Origin: Pseudomonas viridiflava
GTDB taxonomy: Bacteria; Pseudomonadota; Gammaproteobacteria; Pseudomonadales; Pseudomonadaceae
Length of the DNA stretch: 64,000 bases
NCBI GenBank assembly: GCA_900596015.1
Contig: UVIF01000012.1
Location: 1 to 64,000, forward strand
Reading direction: 5' to 3'
Shown: piece after piece, positions 1 to 8,389 of the stretch
Layout of the letters: each line of letters begins with the position of its first letter
How positions within the stretch are numbered: the stretch's first letter is position 1
Made by a program: the position numbers and the translations under genes
The notes under the pieces: model-generated
The model's database searches: none
What the model saw: the letters and a program-made list of their open reading frames with translations, nothing else
Told to the model about the DNA's origin: nothing

Positions 1-117
1 GGCAGAGCCCGCTCCCACAACGGCGGCCGGGTGTGCCAGTTGTTCCTGGGGTAGTGATGCGGTGCACCGGCTTGAGTCCGCGGTGTGCCATTCGCGGGCA
101 GAGCCCGCTCTCATAAG
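1..117. repeat. REP-type repeats at window start
   Basis: Two partial copies of the Pseudomonas REP core (gcagagcccgctcccaca and a variant ending ctcataag) occur at about 1-18 and 98-116. They lie in non-coding DNA ahead of the first gene. The left copy is cut by the window edge. Confidence 0.7.
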
Positions 118-224
118 CTAACTGGGTGTATCAGTTGTTACGGAGTCAGGTCTCGCTGCGCTGAACTCGATGGCTGCTACGCTTGTCGATGATGCATCGT
201 AATGGCCCACGGGGATCACGCGTC

Positions 225-671
225 ATGGAAAGCCTGGCGGTTCTGAAAATATTCCACGTCGCCGCCACCGTTGTGCTGCTGGGCAGCGTGGCGGCCGTCA
301 TCTACCGTGCCTGGCGCAGCTGGAAGGGCGGCGACCGGCTACCGTTCGCCAGCACCCTGCAACGGCCCTGGGTGTATGCCTGGCTGGTCATGGCCCTGAG
401 CCTGGTGAGCTTTCCCGTCACGGGATGGTGGCTGGTACACAGAGTGGGCTGGCCTTTGGGGCAAACCTGGATTCTCACTGCCGCGGTGCTGTATGTGATC
501 GGCGGTGGGGTCTGGTTGCTGCTGATCAACCGGGTTAACCGCCTGCGTTTCGCGACTGGGTTGAATGAAGGCGTAATCGCGGCCAAGCGCCGCAATGTGC
601 TGATCATCGCGGCGGTGGCCGTAGTGGTGTTGCTGTCGATCATCGGCTTGATGGTGACCAAGCCCGCCTGA
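225..671 (+). CDS. DUF2269-type integral membrane protein
   Basis: A 148-residue inner-membrane protein with four clear hydrophobic segments: about residues 8-28 (IFHVAATVVLLG), 50-72 (WLVMALSLVSFPVTGWW), 80-102 (WILTAAVLYVIGGGVWLLL) and 124-145 (VLIIAAVAVVVLLSIIGLMV). Length and segment pattern match the DUF2269 family, which has no established function. The reading frame extends upstream to a TTG at 183. ATG 225 is preferred because the protein then begins directly ahead of the first membrane helix, as in the family. It stands alone between REP-rich spacers, so no partner can be named. Confidence 0.75.
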   Translation: MESLAVLKIFHVAATVVLLGSVAAVIYRAWRSWKGGDRLPFASTLQRPWVYAWLVMALSLVSFPVTGWWLVHRVGWPLGQTWILTAAVLYVIGGGVWLLLINRVNRLRFATGLNEGVIAAKRRNVLIIAAVAVVVLLSIIGLMVTKPA

Positions 672-728
672 GACGAACCGCAGCGCATTCTTCGGCCGAT
701 GACCGCTCCCGCGGTTGGTCCCGATCCC

Positions 729-818
729 TGTGGGAGCGGGCTCTGCCCGCGAAAAGAGCGCCGCGGTGTATCAGACAAACCGCAGCGCATTCTTCGCGGG
801 CAGAGCCCGCTCCCACAG
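729..818. repeat. REP pair, inverted
   Basis: A head-to-head pair of REP sequences: tgtgggagcgggctctgcccgcg at about 729-751 and its reverse complement at about 796-818, separated by about 45 bases. Such pairs form hairpins between convergent genes; here they separate the DUF2269 gene from the minus-strand HAD gene. Role as a transcription stop or gyrase site is inference. Confidence 0.8.
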
Positions 819-828
819 TTAGCAGCTA

Positions 829-1482
829 TCAGCGCAGGGAGATTTCTTTCCAGCCGCGGCGTTTGGCTTCTTCGTGCAGGCGTGGGTCCGGGTCTACTGC
901 CACCGGATGGGCGACCTGCTCCAGCAGGGGCAGGTCGTTCATCGAGTCACTGTAGAAATAGCTGTCCTGCAAGTCGTAGCCGTTCTCTTCCATCCAGCGA
1001 TTCAAACGCGTGACCTTGCCTTCCTTGAAGCAGGGCACGTCGAAGCTGTGCCCGGTGTAGCGGCCGTCAACCATTTCGACTTCGGTGGCCAGCAAGGTTT
1101 CGACACCCAGCCGCGCGGCGATCGGGCCAGTGACGAAGCGGTTGGTAGCAGTGATGATCACCAGCTTGTCACCCGCATCGCGATGCTGTTGCAGCAAGGC
1201 CGCGGCCTTGGGCAGCATGATGGGCTCGATGCAATCGCGCATGAATTCGCGGTGCCATTCATCCAACTGCGCCACATCGGTCGCCGCGAGGATTTCCAGG
1301 GTGAAATCCAGGTACGCGTTCAGGTCCAGGCGGCCCGCCAGGTAATCCTCGTAGAACTCATCGTTGCGTGCCTTGTACGTGTCGGCATCGAGAATGCCGC
1401 GCGTGCACAGATAGTCCCCCCAGGCATGGTCGCTGTCGCCGCCGAGCAGCGTGTTGTCGAGGTCGAAGAGGGCCAGGCGCAT
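829..1482 (-). CDS. HAD-IB phosphatase, probable histidinol-phosphatase
   Basis: A 217-residue cytoplasmic HAD-superfamily phosphatase of the SerB-like type. All four motifs are visible: FDLDNTL at 6-12 (nucleophile D7, acid D9), TATN at about 110-113, lysine in FKEGK at about 152-156, and [10 protein letters not shown] at about 178-187. The gene is divergent from rppH-ptsP, the same order as PA0335-PA0336-PA0337 of P. aeruginosa. From memory, PA0335 has been reported to be histidinol-phosphate phosphatase, which would supply the penultimate step of histidine synthesis. That substrate is carried over from synteny and not shown by the sequence. Alternative: phosphoserine-type phosphatase. Confidence 0.8.
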   Translation of the reverse strand: MRLALFDLDNTLLGGDSDHAWGDYLCTRGILDADTYKARNDEFYEDYLAGRLDLNAYLDFTLEILAATDVAQLDEWHREFMRDCIEPIMLPKAAALLQQHRDAGDKLVIITATNRFVTGPIAARLGVETLLATEVEMVDGRYTGHSFDVPCFKEGKVTRLNRWMEENGYDLQDSYFYSDSMNDLPLLEQVAHPVAVDPDPRLHEEAKRRGWKEISLR

Positions 1483-1622
1483 GAAATGACTCGCATGAAG
1501 TAAGGAAAAGGCCCACAGAATACGGACTTTTCACATGCGTGCACATAAGCTACGCGGCGTCGTTGCTGCCTTCACAGGCTTTGTGGAACAATGCCAGAAC
1601 ATGCGTTTACGAGGTTGTTGCC

Positions 1623-2102
1623 GTGATCGACCCCGATGGTTTTCGCCCTAACGTTGGCATCATTCTCACCAATGACGCCGGTCAGGTGCTATGGGCTCGG
1701 CGTATCAATCAGGACGCCTGGCAATTCCCGCAAGGGGGTATCAACCCTCAGGAAACGCCGGAAGAGGCCTTGTACCGCGAGCTGAATGAAGAAGTCGGGC
1801 TGGAACGCCAGGATGTTGAAATACTTGCCTGCACCCGCGGCTGGTTGCGTTATCGTCTACCCCAACGCCTGGTGCGTACGCACAGCCAACCGTTGTGCAT
1901 CGGCCAGAAACAGAAGTGGTTCCTGCTGCGCCTGGTGTCCAACGAGCAGCGTGTGCGCATGGACCTGACCGGCAAGCCCGAGTTCGATGGCTGGCGCTGG
2001 GTCAGCTATTGGTATCCGCTGGGCCAGGTGGTGACATTCAAGCGCGAGGTCTACAGACGCGCGCTCAAAGAGCTAGCCCCGCGCCTTCTCTCGCGCGACT
2101 GA
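1623..2102 (+). CDS. rppH: RNA pyrophosphohydrolase (Nudix)
   Basis: RppH removes pyrophosphate from the 5' triphosphate of transcripts and so starts RNase E-dependent decay. The GTG at 1623 gives [13 protein letters not shown] and 159 residues, the usual pseudomonad length; the open frame continues upstream but encodes nothing family-like. The Nudix box runs from [12 protein letters not shown] to REL-NEEVGL (about residues 38-60) with the REx2EE core. The C-terminal part carries the conserved WRWVSYW segment. It lies 22 bases upstream of ptsP and is probably co-transcribed with it, an arrangement conserved in gamma-proteobacteria. Confidence 0.95.
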   Translation: MIDPDGFRPNVGIILTNDAGQVLWARRINQDAWQFPQGGINPQETPEEALYRELNEEVGLERQDVEILACTRGWLRYRLPQRLVRTHSQPLCIGQKQKWFLLRLVSNEQRVRMDLTGKPEFDGWRWVSYWYPLGQVVTFKREVYRRALKELAPRLLSRD

Positions 2103-2124
2103 CGACGGAGTTCGACCCCGAGCC

Positions 2125-4404
2125 ATGCTCAATACGCTGCGCAAGATCGTCCAGGAAGTCAACTCCGCTAAGGATCTCAAGTCGGCGCTGGGGATCATCG
2201 TGCAACGCGTCAAGGAAGCCATGGGCAGCCAGGTCTGCTCGGTGTACCTGCTGGATCTGGAAACCAACCGTTTCGTCCTCATGGCCACCGAAGGCCTCAA
2301 CAAGCGTTCCATCGGCAAGGTCAGCATGGCCCCCAACGAAGGCCTGGTGGGCCTGGTGGGCACGCGTGAAGAACCGCTCAACCTGGAAAATGCCGCCGGT
2401 CACCCGCGCTATCGTTATTTCGCCGAAACCGGTGAAGAGCGCTACGCCTCGTTCCTCGGCACGCCGATCATCCACCACCGGCGTGTGGTGGGGGTGCTGG
2501 TGATCCAGCAAAAGGAGCGGCGTCAGTTCGACGAGGGCGAAGAAGCCTTCCTGGTCACCATGAGCGCGCAACTGGCGGGCGTTATCGCCCATGCCGAAGC
2601 CACGGGTTCGATCCGTGGCCTGGGGCGTCAGGGCAAGGGCATCCAGGAAGCGCGTTTCGTCGGCGTGCCAGGCTCGCCCGGTGCGGCGGTCGGCACCGCG
2701 GTGGTGATGCTGCCGCCGGCCGATCTGGACGTGGTGCCCGACAAGAGCGTCAGCGACATCGATGCCGAGCTGGCGTTGTTCCAGAACGCGCTCGAAGGCG
2801 TGCGCAACGACATGCGCACCCTGTCGGCGAAACTCGCCACGCAGCTGCGCCCCGAAGAGCGGGCCCTGTTCGACGTCTACCTGATGATGCTCGACGATGC
2901 TTCGCTGGGCAGCGAAGTGACCAACGTGATCAAGACCGGGCAGTGGGCCCAGGGTGCGCTGCGCCACGTCGTGACCGAGCACGTCAACCGCTTCGAATTG
3001 ATGGACGACGCGTATCTGCGCGAGCGCGCCTCCGACGTCAAGGACCTGGGGCGGCGCCTGCTGGCCTACCTGCAGGAGGCGCGTCAGCAGACCCTGGTCT
3101 ACCCCGACAACACCATCCTGATCAGCGAGGAACTGTCGCCGGCAATGCTCGGCGAAGTGCCGGAAGGCAAGCTGGTGGGCCTGGTGTCGGTATTGGGTTC
3201 GGGCAACTCCCACGTCGCCATTCTGGCGCGCGCCATGGGCATCCCGACGGTGATGGGCCTGGTCGACCTGCCGTATTCCAAGGTCGACGGCATCAAGATG
3301 ATCGTCGATGGCTACCACGGTGAGGTCTACACCAACCCCAGCGACATTCTCAGCAAGCAGTTCGCCGATGTGGTCGAGGAAGAGCGGCAACTGGCGCTGG
3401 GCCTCGACGCCTTGCGCGAGCTGCCCTGCATTACTCTGGATGGCCACCGCATGCCGTTGTGGGTCAACACCGGCCTGCTGGCCGATGTGGCCCGTGCGCA
3501 GCAACGCGGTGCCGAAGGTGTGGGGCTGTACCGCACCGAAGTGCCGTTCATGATCAACCAGCGCTTCCCCAGCGAGAAGGAACAACTGGCGATCTACCGT
3601 GAGCAGTTGGCGGCCTTCCACCCGCTGCCGGTGACCATGCGCAGCCTGGACATCGGTGGCGACAAGTCGCTGTCGTACTTCCCCATCAAGGAAGAAAACC
3701 CGTTCCTGGGCTGGCGCGGGATCCGCGTGACCCTCGACCACCCGGAAATCTTTCTGGTGCAGACCCGCGCCATGCTCAAGGCCAGCGAGGGCCTGAACAA
3801 CCTGCGCATTCTGCTGCCGATGATTTCCGGCACCCACGAGCTGGAAGAAGCCCTGCACCTGATTCATCGGGCCTGGGGCGAGGTGCGCGACGAAGGCACC
3901 GACGTGCCGATGCCGCCGGTGGGGGTGATGATCGAAATTCCCGCAGCGGTGTACCTGACCAAGGAACTGGCGCGGCAGGTCGATTTCCTCTCGGTCGGCT
4001 CGAACGACCTGACTCAGTACCTGCTGGCCGTGGACCGCAACAACCCGCGCGTGGCCGATCTCTACGACTACCTGCACCCGGCCGTGTTGCAGGCCTTGCA
4101 GCATGTGGTCACCGAGGCGCATGCCGAAGGCAAGCCGGTGAGTATCTGTGGCGAGATGGCTGGCGATCCGGCGGCGGCGATCTTGTTGATGGCCATGGGG
4201 TTCGACAGCCTGTCGATGAACGCCACCAACCTGCCGAAGGTGAAGTGGATGCTGCGCCAGGTGAACCTGAGCAAGGCCAAGGAGCTGCTGGCGCAGTTGA
4301 GCAAGATCGACAACCCGCAAGTTATCCACAGCTCGCTGCAGTTGGCCCTGAAGAACCTGGGCCTGTCGCGGATGATCAATCCGAGCACGCCGAAGAAGCA
4401 CTGA
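2125..4404 (+). CDS. ptsP: PEP-protein phosphotransferase, nitrogen PTS enzyme I
   Basis: EI-Ntr (759 residues) takes phosphate from phosphoenolpyruvate and passes it to NPr (PtsO) and then PtsN, a regulatory phosphorelay linking nitrogen and carbon status. An N-terminal GAF domain fills about 1-150 (from LNTLRKIVQEVNSAKDLKSA). The EI phosphohistidine domain has its active His at about 363 in GNSHVAILARAMGIP. The C-terminal PEP-binding barrel shows SLDIGGDKSLSYFP, SVGSNDLTQYLLAVDRNN and SICGEMAGDPAAA. It follows rppH closely. Full length, no lesions. Confidence 0.97.
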   Translation: MLNTLRKIVQEVNSAKDLKSALGIIVQRVKEAMGSQVCSVYLLDLETNRFVLMATEGLNKRSIGKVSMAPNEGLVGLVGTREEPLNLENAAGHPRYRYFAETGEERYASFLGTPIIHHRRVVGVLVIQQKERRQFDEGEEAFLVTMSAQLAGVIAHAEATGSIRGLGRQGKGIQEARFVGVPGSPGAAVGTAVVMLPPADLDVVPDKSVSDIDAELALFQNALEGVRNDMRTLSAKLATQLRPEERALFDVYLMMLDDASLGSEVTNVIKTGQWAQGALRHVVTEHVNRFELMDDAYLRERASDVKDLGRRLLAYLQEARQQTLVYPDNTILISEELSPAMLGEVPEGKLVGLVSVLGSGNSHVAILARAMGIPTVMGLVDLPYSKVDGIKMIVDGYHGEVYTNPSDILSKQFADVVEEERQLALGLDALRELPCITLDGHRMPLWVNTGLLADVARAQQRGAEGVGLYRTEVPFMINQRFPSEKEQLAIYREQLAAFHPLPVTMRSLDIGGDKSLSYFPIKEENPFLGWRGIRVTLDHPEIFLVQTRAMLKASEGLNNLRILLPMISGTHELEEALHLIHRAWGEVRDEGTDVPMPPVGVMIEIPAAVYLTKELARQVDFLSVGSNDLTQYLLAVDRNNPRVADLYDYLHPAVLQALQHVVTEAHAEGKPVSICGEMAGDPAAAILLMAMGFDSLSMNATNLPKVKWMLRQVNLSKAKELLAQLSKIDNPQVIHSSLQLALKNLGLSRMINPSTPKKH

Positions 4405-4478
4405 GGCGCGCCTCGAGAACTCTGAAAGCAGAGCGGTCAAGCGGCCGGAAACCGCTCTCACAGGTGACCTTGTATCCG

Positions 4479-4566
4479 TGGGAGCGGTCAGCGGCCGCGA
4501 AAGGCCTCCGGCGACTCAACGGGCACACTGCGGTGCTCATTTCGCGGCCGAAGACCGCTCCTACAG
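4479..4566. repeat. REP pair (gcggccgcgaa variant)
   Basis: Two inverted REP-like units, gtgggagcggtcagcggccgcgaaa at about 4479-4503 and ttcgcggccgaagaccgctcctacag at about 4541-4566. The core differs from the gggctctgcccgcg type seen elsewhere. It sits between convergent ptsP and the dehydrogenase gene. Confidence 0.7.
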
Positions 4567-4592
4567 TTGATCCTGTCCTCCTGCGCTCGCCG

Positions 4593-5519
4593 CTAATACC
4601 CGGCGCCTGGCTCGACCAGGCCTACCATGGGTTCCCCTCGCTGATGCCGGCGGATGTTCTCCAGCAGCACCTCGAACGCCGTGTGCGGATCGGTCATGGC
4701 GCCGATGTGCGGCGTCAGCCAGATTTTCGGATGGTCGAGGAAGGGGTGATCGCTGCGCGGTGGTTCCTCTTCCAGCACATCGACGATTGCATGGGCCAGA
4801 TGGCCTGAATCCAGCGCCGCCAACAAGTCTGCTTCCACCAGATGACCACCGCGGCCCAGATTGATCAGACTGGCGCCGGCCGGCAGCGCGGCGAAAGTCT
4901 GCGCATCGAGGATGCCGGCGGTGTCGGCGGTCAAGGGCAACAGGCACAGCAGGATGTCACAGCTGCCGAGAAAGTCCGGCAACTGCTCACGGCCGCCATG
5001 GCACAGTACACCGGGCAGGGTTTTGAGCGTGCGCGACCAGCCACTCAAGGCAAAGCCGAACGGCCGCAGCGCATTCAGTGCCGCCTGGCCCAGATTGCCC
5101 AGGCCCATGACGCCCACGCGGCGCTTGCCAGCAGCCAGCAGCGGGTGAGTTTTCCACGTGCTCTGGCGCTGTTGCTGCAGATAGGTCGGCATCTGTCGAT
5201 GCAGGGCGAGCACGGCGAAGCCGGTGTACTCGATGATGCCTTGGGCAATGCCAGGGTCGAGCATGCGCACTACGCTGACCGACTCGGGAACGTGCGCAAG
5301 GTCGAACTGATCAACCCCTGCGGATGTGGCGAAGACCACCTGCAGTTGGGGGAATCGGTCATACAGGTCCGCTGGCGGCTGCCAGGCGGCGAAGTAGCGT
5401 ACCTGCGCCGGGTCGCCGATGTCCGGCCAGAAGCGCACGGGGATATCCGGTGCATGTGCGGCGAACAAGGCTTTCCAGGCCGATGCACGCTCGTCGGGGA
5501 CTTTGAACAGCAGCGTCAT
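4593..5519 (-). CDS. D-2-hydroxyacid dehydrogenase, glyoxylate/hydroxypyruvate reductase A type
   Basis: A 308-residue NAD(P)H-dependent reductase, close to GhrA in length and layout. The Rossmann loop is GVMGLGNLGQAA. The family's catalytic trio is present: Arg in NLGRGGHLV, Glu in DVLEEEPPR and His in TPHIGAM. The start is the ATG at 5519 (MTLLFKVPDERAS); an alternative ATG lies 15 bases upstream, and the longer open frame beyond it is only REP sequence read as protein. It probably reduces glyoxylate or hydroxypyruvate. Exact substrate is not decidable here. Confidence 0.85.
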   Translation of the reverse strand: MTLLFKVPDERASAWKALFAAHAPDIPVRFWPDIGDPAQVRYFAAWQPPADLYDRFPQLQVVFATSAGVDQFDLAHVPESVSVVRMLDPGIAQGIIEYTGFAVLALHRQMPTYLQQQRQSTWKTHPLLAAGKRRVGVMGLGNLGQAALNALRPFGFALSGWSRTLKTLPGVLCHGGREQLPDFLGSCDILLCLLPLTADTAGILDAQTFAALPAGASLINLGRGGHLVEADLLAALDSGHLAHAIVDVLEEEPPRSDHPFLDHPKIWLTPHIGAMTDPHTAFEVLLENIRRHQRGEPMVGLVEPGAGY

Positions 5520-5635
5520 AAGGCAGGTTCTCATGAACGATCGGGATGAACACCGACGATGCCAGATTGCCGCGCAACATTCTCCCGAATCGAGCGGGTG
5601 AAACAGAACAAGTTGACCGTAGCAGCGGTGCTGTG

Positions 5636-5990
5636 TGGGAGCGGGGCTCTGCCCGCGAAGGGGGCGGTGCGGTGTGTCAGGGGTAGCGCGGTGTTCATTT
5701 CGCGGGCAGAGCCCGCTCCCACAGAACCACAATTCCCTGTAGGAGCGGTCCGTGGCCGCGAAGGGCGCGGTGCGGTGTGTCAGGGGTAGCGCGGTGTTCA
5801 TTTCGCGGGCAGAGCCCGCTCCCACAGGACCACAATTCCCTGTGGGAGCGGGGCTCTGCCCGCGGAGGGGCCGGTGCGGTGTGTCAGGGGTAGCGCGGTG
5901 TTCATTTCGCGGGCAGAGCCCGCTCCCACAGGACCACAATTCCCTGTGGGAGCGGGGCTCTGCCCGCGAAGGGGCCGGTGCGGTATGTCA
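5636..5990. repeat. Tandem array of REP pairs, about 104-base period
   Basis: Three successive units of about 103-104 bases; the shared string tgtcaggg begins at 5675, 5778 and 5882, with a diverged tgtcaggtg at 5986. Each unit holds two inverted REP cores (cgcgggcagagcccgctcccaca and tgtgggagcggggctctgcccgcg) separated by accacaattccc. The first unit differs in its second core (aggagcggtccgtggccgcg). Units two and three are almost identical, which points to recent tandem duplication. Confidence 0.9.
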
Positions 5991-6004
5991 GGTGTACCGC
6001 AGCC

Positions 6005-7084
6005 TCAACAGGCGGCGGCGATGGCTTCGCCTAAGGCACGGGTGGTGCCGGTGCCGCCGATGTCGGCAGTCAGTGGCGCGTGTTCGGGGCCCATCGCCAA
6101 GACCTTTTCGATCGCCGCCAGAACCGCCGCGCCAGCCTCTGGATGGCCGAGGTGTTCGAGCATCATGGCCCCACACCAGATCTGCCCGATGGGATTGGCC
6201 ACGCCCTTGCCGGCGATGTCCGGCGCCGAGCCGTGCACCGGTTCGAACAGGCTGGGGAAGTTGCGTTCCGGATTGATGTTGGCCGACGGTGCGATGCCGA
6301 TGGTACCGGTGCAGGCCGGCCCAAGGTCGGAGAGGATGTCGCCGAACAGATTGCTGGCTACCACCACGTCGAACCAGTCCGGATGCAGCACGAAGTTGGC
6401 CGTGAGAATGTCGATGTGGTACTTGTCGACGTTCACTTCCGGGTACTTCTTGCCCATCTCGACCACGCGTTCGTCCCAGTACGGCATGGTGATGGCAATG
6501 CCGTTGGACTTGGTCGCCGACGTCAGGTGCTTCTTGGGTCGGCTCTGCGCCAGCTCGTAGGCAAACTTGAGAATGCGATCCACGCCGACACGGGTCATCA
6601 CCGTTTCCTGCAGGACGATCTCGCGGTCAGTGCCGGGAAACATCTTGCCGCCCACGCTGGAATATTCGCCTTCGGTGTTCTCGCGCACGACCCAGAAGTC
6701 GATGTCGCCAGGCTTGCGGTTGGCAAGCGGCGCCTTCACCCCCGGCATCAGCCGGCAAGGGCGCAGGTTGACGTACTGGTCGAACTCGCGGCGGAACTGC
6801 AACAGCGAATCCCACAGCGACACATGGTCGGGCACCACGTCGGGCCAGCCCACGGCGCCGAAGTAGATCGCGTCGTAGCCCTTGAGCGTTTCGAACCAGT
6901 CGTCCGGCATCATCTTGCCGTGAGCCAGGTAGTAATCGGCGCTGGCGAAGTCGAACCAGTCCCACTGCAAGTTCAGGTCGTGGCGGGCCGCCACGGCGTC
7001 GAGCACACGGACCCCTTCGGGCATGACTTCCTTGCCGATGCCGTCACCGGGAATCACTGCGATCTTGTAATTGGACTTGCTCAT
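6005..7084 (-). CDS. Tartrate / D-malate dehydrogenase (decarboxylating)
   Basis: A 359-residue member of the isocitrate/isopropylmalate dehydrogenase family, TTUC/DmlA branch. NAD-dependent oxidation of D-malate, tartrate or 3-isopropylmalate is typical. Visible signatures: PGDGIGKEV near the N terminus, VRENTEGEYSS at about 134-144, DILSDLGPACTGTIGIAPSA at about 246-265, and EPVHGSAPDIAGKG at about 279-292. It is divergent from a LysR regulator across a 107-base spacer, like dmlA-dmlR of E. coli, so induction by its substrate is likely. No leuCD neighbours are present, which argues against leucine synthesis. Confidence 0.88.
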   Translation of the reverse strand: MSKSNYKIAVIPGDGIGKEVMPEGVRVLDAVAARHDLNLQWDWFDFASADYYLAHGKMMPDDWFETLKGYDAIYFGAVGWPDVVPDHVSLWDSLLQFRREFDQYVNLRPCRLMPGVKAPLANRKPGDIDFWVVRENTEGEYSSVGGKMFPGTDREIVLQETVMTRVGVDRILKFAYELAQSRPKKHLTSATKSNGIAITMPYWDERVVEMGKKYPEVNVDKYHIDILTANFVLHPDWFDVVVASNLFGDILSDLGPACTGTIGIAPSANINPERNFPSLFEPVHGSAPDIAGKGVANPIGQIWCGAMMLEHLGHPEAGAAVLAAIEKVLAMGPEHAPLTADIGGTGTTRALGEAIAAAC

Positions 7085-7191
7085 GGTGCCACTCCACGGG
7101 TTGATGAACGTGCCGACTCAGTGTAATCAGGGCGTGAGAATTAATAATTGGCCTGTTGGTTAAGCCATTCTTAGATTCAGGTAAACAATCC

Positions 7192-8106
7192 ATGAGCATG
7201 ATCGACGACCTGAGCTTCTTTCAGCAGGTGGCCACCCGCGCCAGCCTGACCGAGGTGGCCCGCCATCTTGGCCTGTCGCTGCCAGCGGTGAGCAAACGGC
7301 TGAGCCAACTGGAACAGCGCCTGGGTGTGCAGTTGCTGCAACGGACCACGCGACGCTTGTCGCTGACGCCCGAAGGTATGCTGTACCTGGAAGGCGGGCG
7401 GCCGATCCTGCGTCAGCTCGATGAACTGGAAAGCGCGCTGGGCACGCGTCAACCGACCCTGCACGGGCGACTGCGGATCAATGCCACCTTGGGCTTCGGC
7501 CGACGGCATCTGGCTCAGGTGGTCTCGGCGTTCGCGCGCCTGCATCCCGAGCTGGAAGTATCCCTGGAACTGAGCAGCCAGCCCATGAGCCTGCTCGATG
7601 ATCAGTTCGATCTCGGTGTGTTCATGGGCGAGCCGCCCGATTCGCGGCTCATCGCCGTGCGCCTGCTGGAAAATCCGCGCGTGCTGTGCGCAGCACCGAG
7701 ATACCTTGAAGACATGCCTGCACCCATCCGGGTGGCCGATCTGGCCGCCCACAACTGTATCGTGCTGCGTCAGTTCGGCAGTGATTACGCCATCTGGCGC
7801 TTTCGCAAGGATGGGCAGGACTATGCGCACAAGGTAACCGGGACCCTGTCGAGCAATGATGGCGAGGTGGCGCTGGGATGGGCACTGGACGGCCACGGTT
7901 TGATTTTGAGGTCGCGCTGGGACGTGCAGGCCCATTTGCAGAGTGGCCGGCTGCAGGCGCTGCTGACCGATCATCAGGCGCCGCAGGCCGACGTGTTTGC
8001 GATGTACCAGCAACGGCGCCATACGCCCCAGCGCATCACCGCATTCGTGCATTACCTGCGCGAGGCGCTGGGCCAACGATTGCCGTTTGCGGTCGGTGAC
8101 CTGTAG
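7192..8106 (+). CDS. LysR-family regulator, DmlR-like
   Basis: A 304-residue LysR-type transcription factor. The N-terminal winged helix-turn-helix is seen in FFQQVATRASLTEVARHLGL and PAVSKRLSQLEQRLGVQLL. The remainder is the periplasmic-binding-like effector domain. ATG 7192 (MSMIDDLSFF) is chosen over an upstream start at 7156 because the HTH then begins at the usual distance. Divergence from the tartrate/D-malate dehydrogenase suggests it controls that gene and itself from the shared spacer. The stop codon lies inside a 25-base inverted repeat arm. Confidence 0.85.
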   Translation: MSMIDDLSFFQQVATRASLTEVARHLGLSLPAVSKRLSQLEQRLGVQLLQRTTRRLSLTPEGMLYLEGGRPILRQLDELESALGTRQPTLHGRLRINATLGFGRRHLAQVVSAFARLHPELEVSLELSSQPMSLLDDQFDLGVFMGEPPDSRLIAVRLLENPRVLCAAPRYLEDMPAPIRVADLAAHNCIVLRQFGSDYAIWRFRKDGQDYAHKVTGTLSSNDGEVALGWALDGHGLILRSRWDVQAHLQSGRLQALLTDHQAPQADVFAMYQQRRHTPQRITAFVHYLREALGQRLPFAVGDL

Positions 8107-8190
8107 CAGCGGCGCGAGCCGCGTCCGGCCTCGACGCGGTGGGGCAGATGCACCGCGGCGTTGGTGACGCGGCTCGCGCCGCTGCTACAG
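8101..8190. repeat. Inverted repeat, 25-base arms, second repeat family
   Basis: The arm ctgtagcagcggcgcgagcc (continuing gcgtc) at 8101-8125 is repeated as its exact reverse complement at 8166-8190, with a 40-base loop. The left arm contains the TAG stop of the preceding LysR gene. Single copies of the same unit recur at 12704 and 16766, so this is a dispersed repeat family distinct from the gggagcgggctctgcccgc REPs. Confidence 0.85.
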
Positions 8191-8389
8191 GGTAGGCGTG
8201 CCGGGGTGGGTATGGATAACTTGAAATCATGGTGGTACTGACTAATGGTGCATTGTCGCGCAGGCTTCGCCTCTTGTACCTTCCAGCGGTCCCGCTCGGT
8301 CAAACAAAAATACAGAACCGGTGCAAACATGGGCTACCCGTCGAGGTTTTTGTCGCTGCCGAATTAATCTACCCCCAGGATGATTTGCC

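Noticed and set aside
4322-4330. DnaA box inside ptsP (ttatccaca)
   Set aside because: Single site within a conserved coding sequence; chance occurrence is likely.
2065-4461. 798-codon minus-strand open frame opposite ptsP
   Set aside because: It is the antisense shadow of a high-GC gene; it has no family motif and ptsP on the plus strand is unmistakable.
5636-5990. CRISPR array
   Set aside because: Repeats are REP hairpins with a 104-base period and near-identical intervening DNA; there are no unique spacers and no cas genes.
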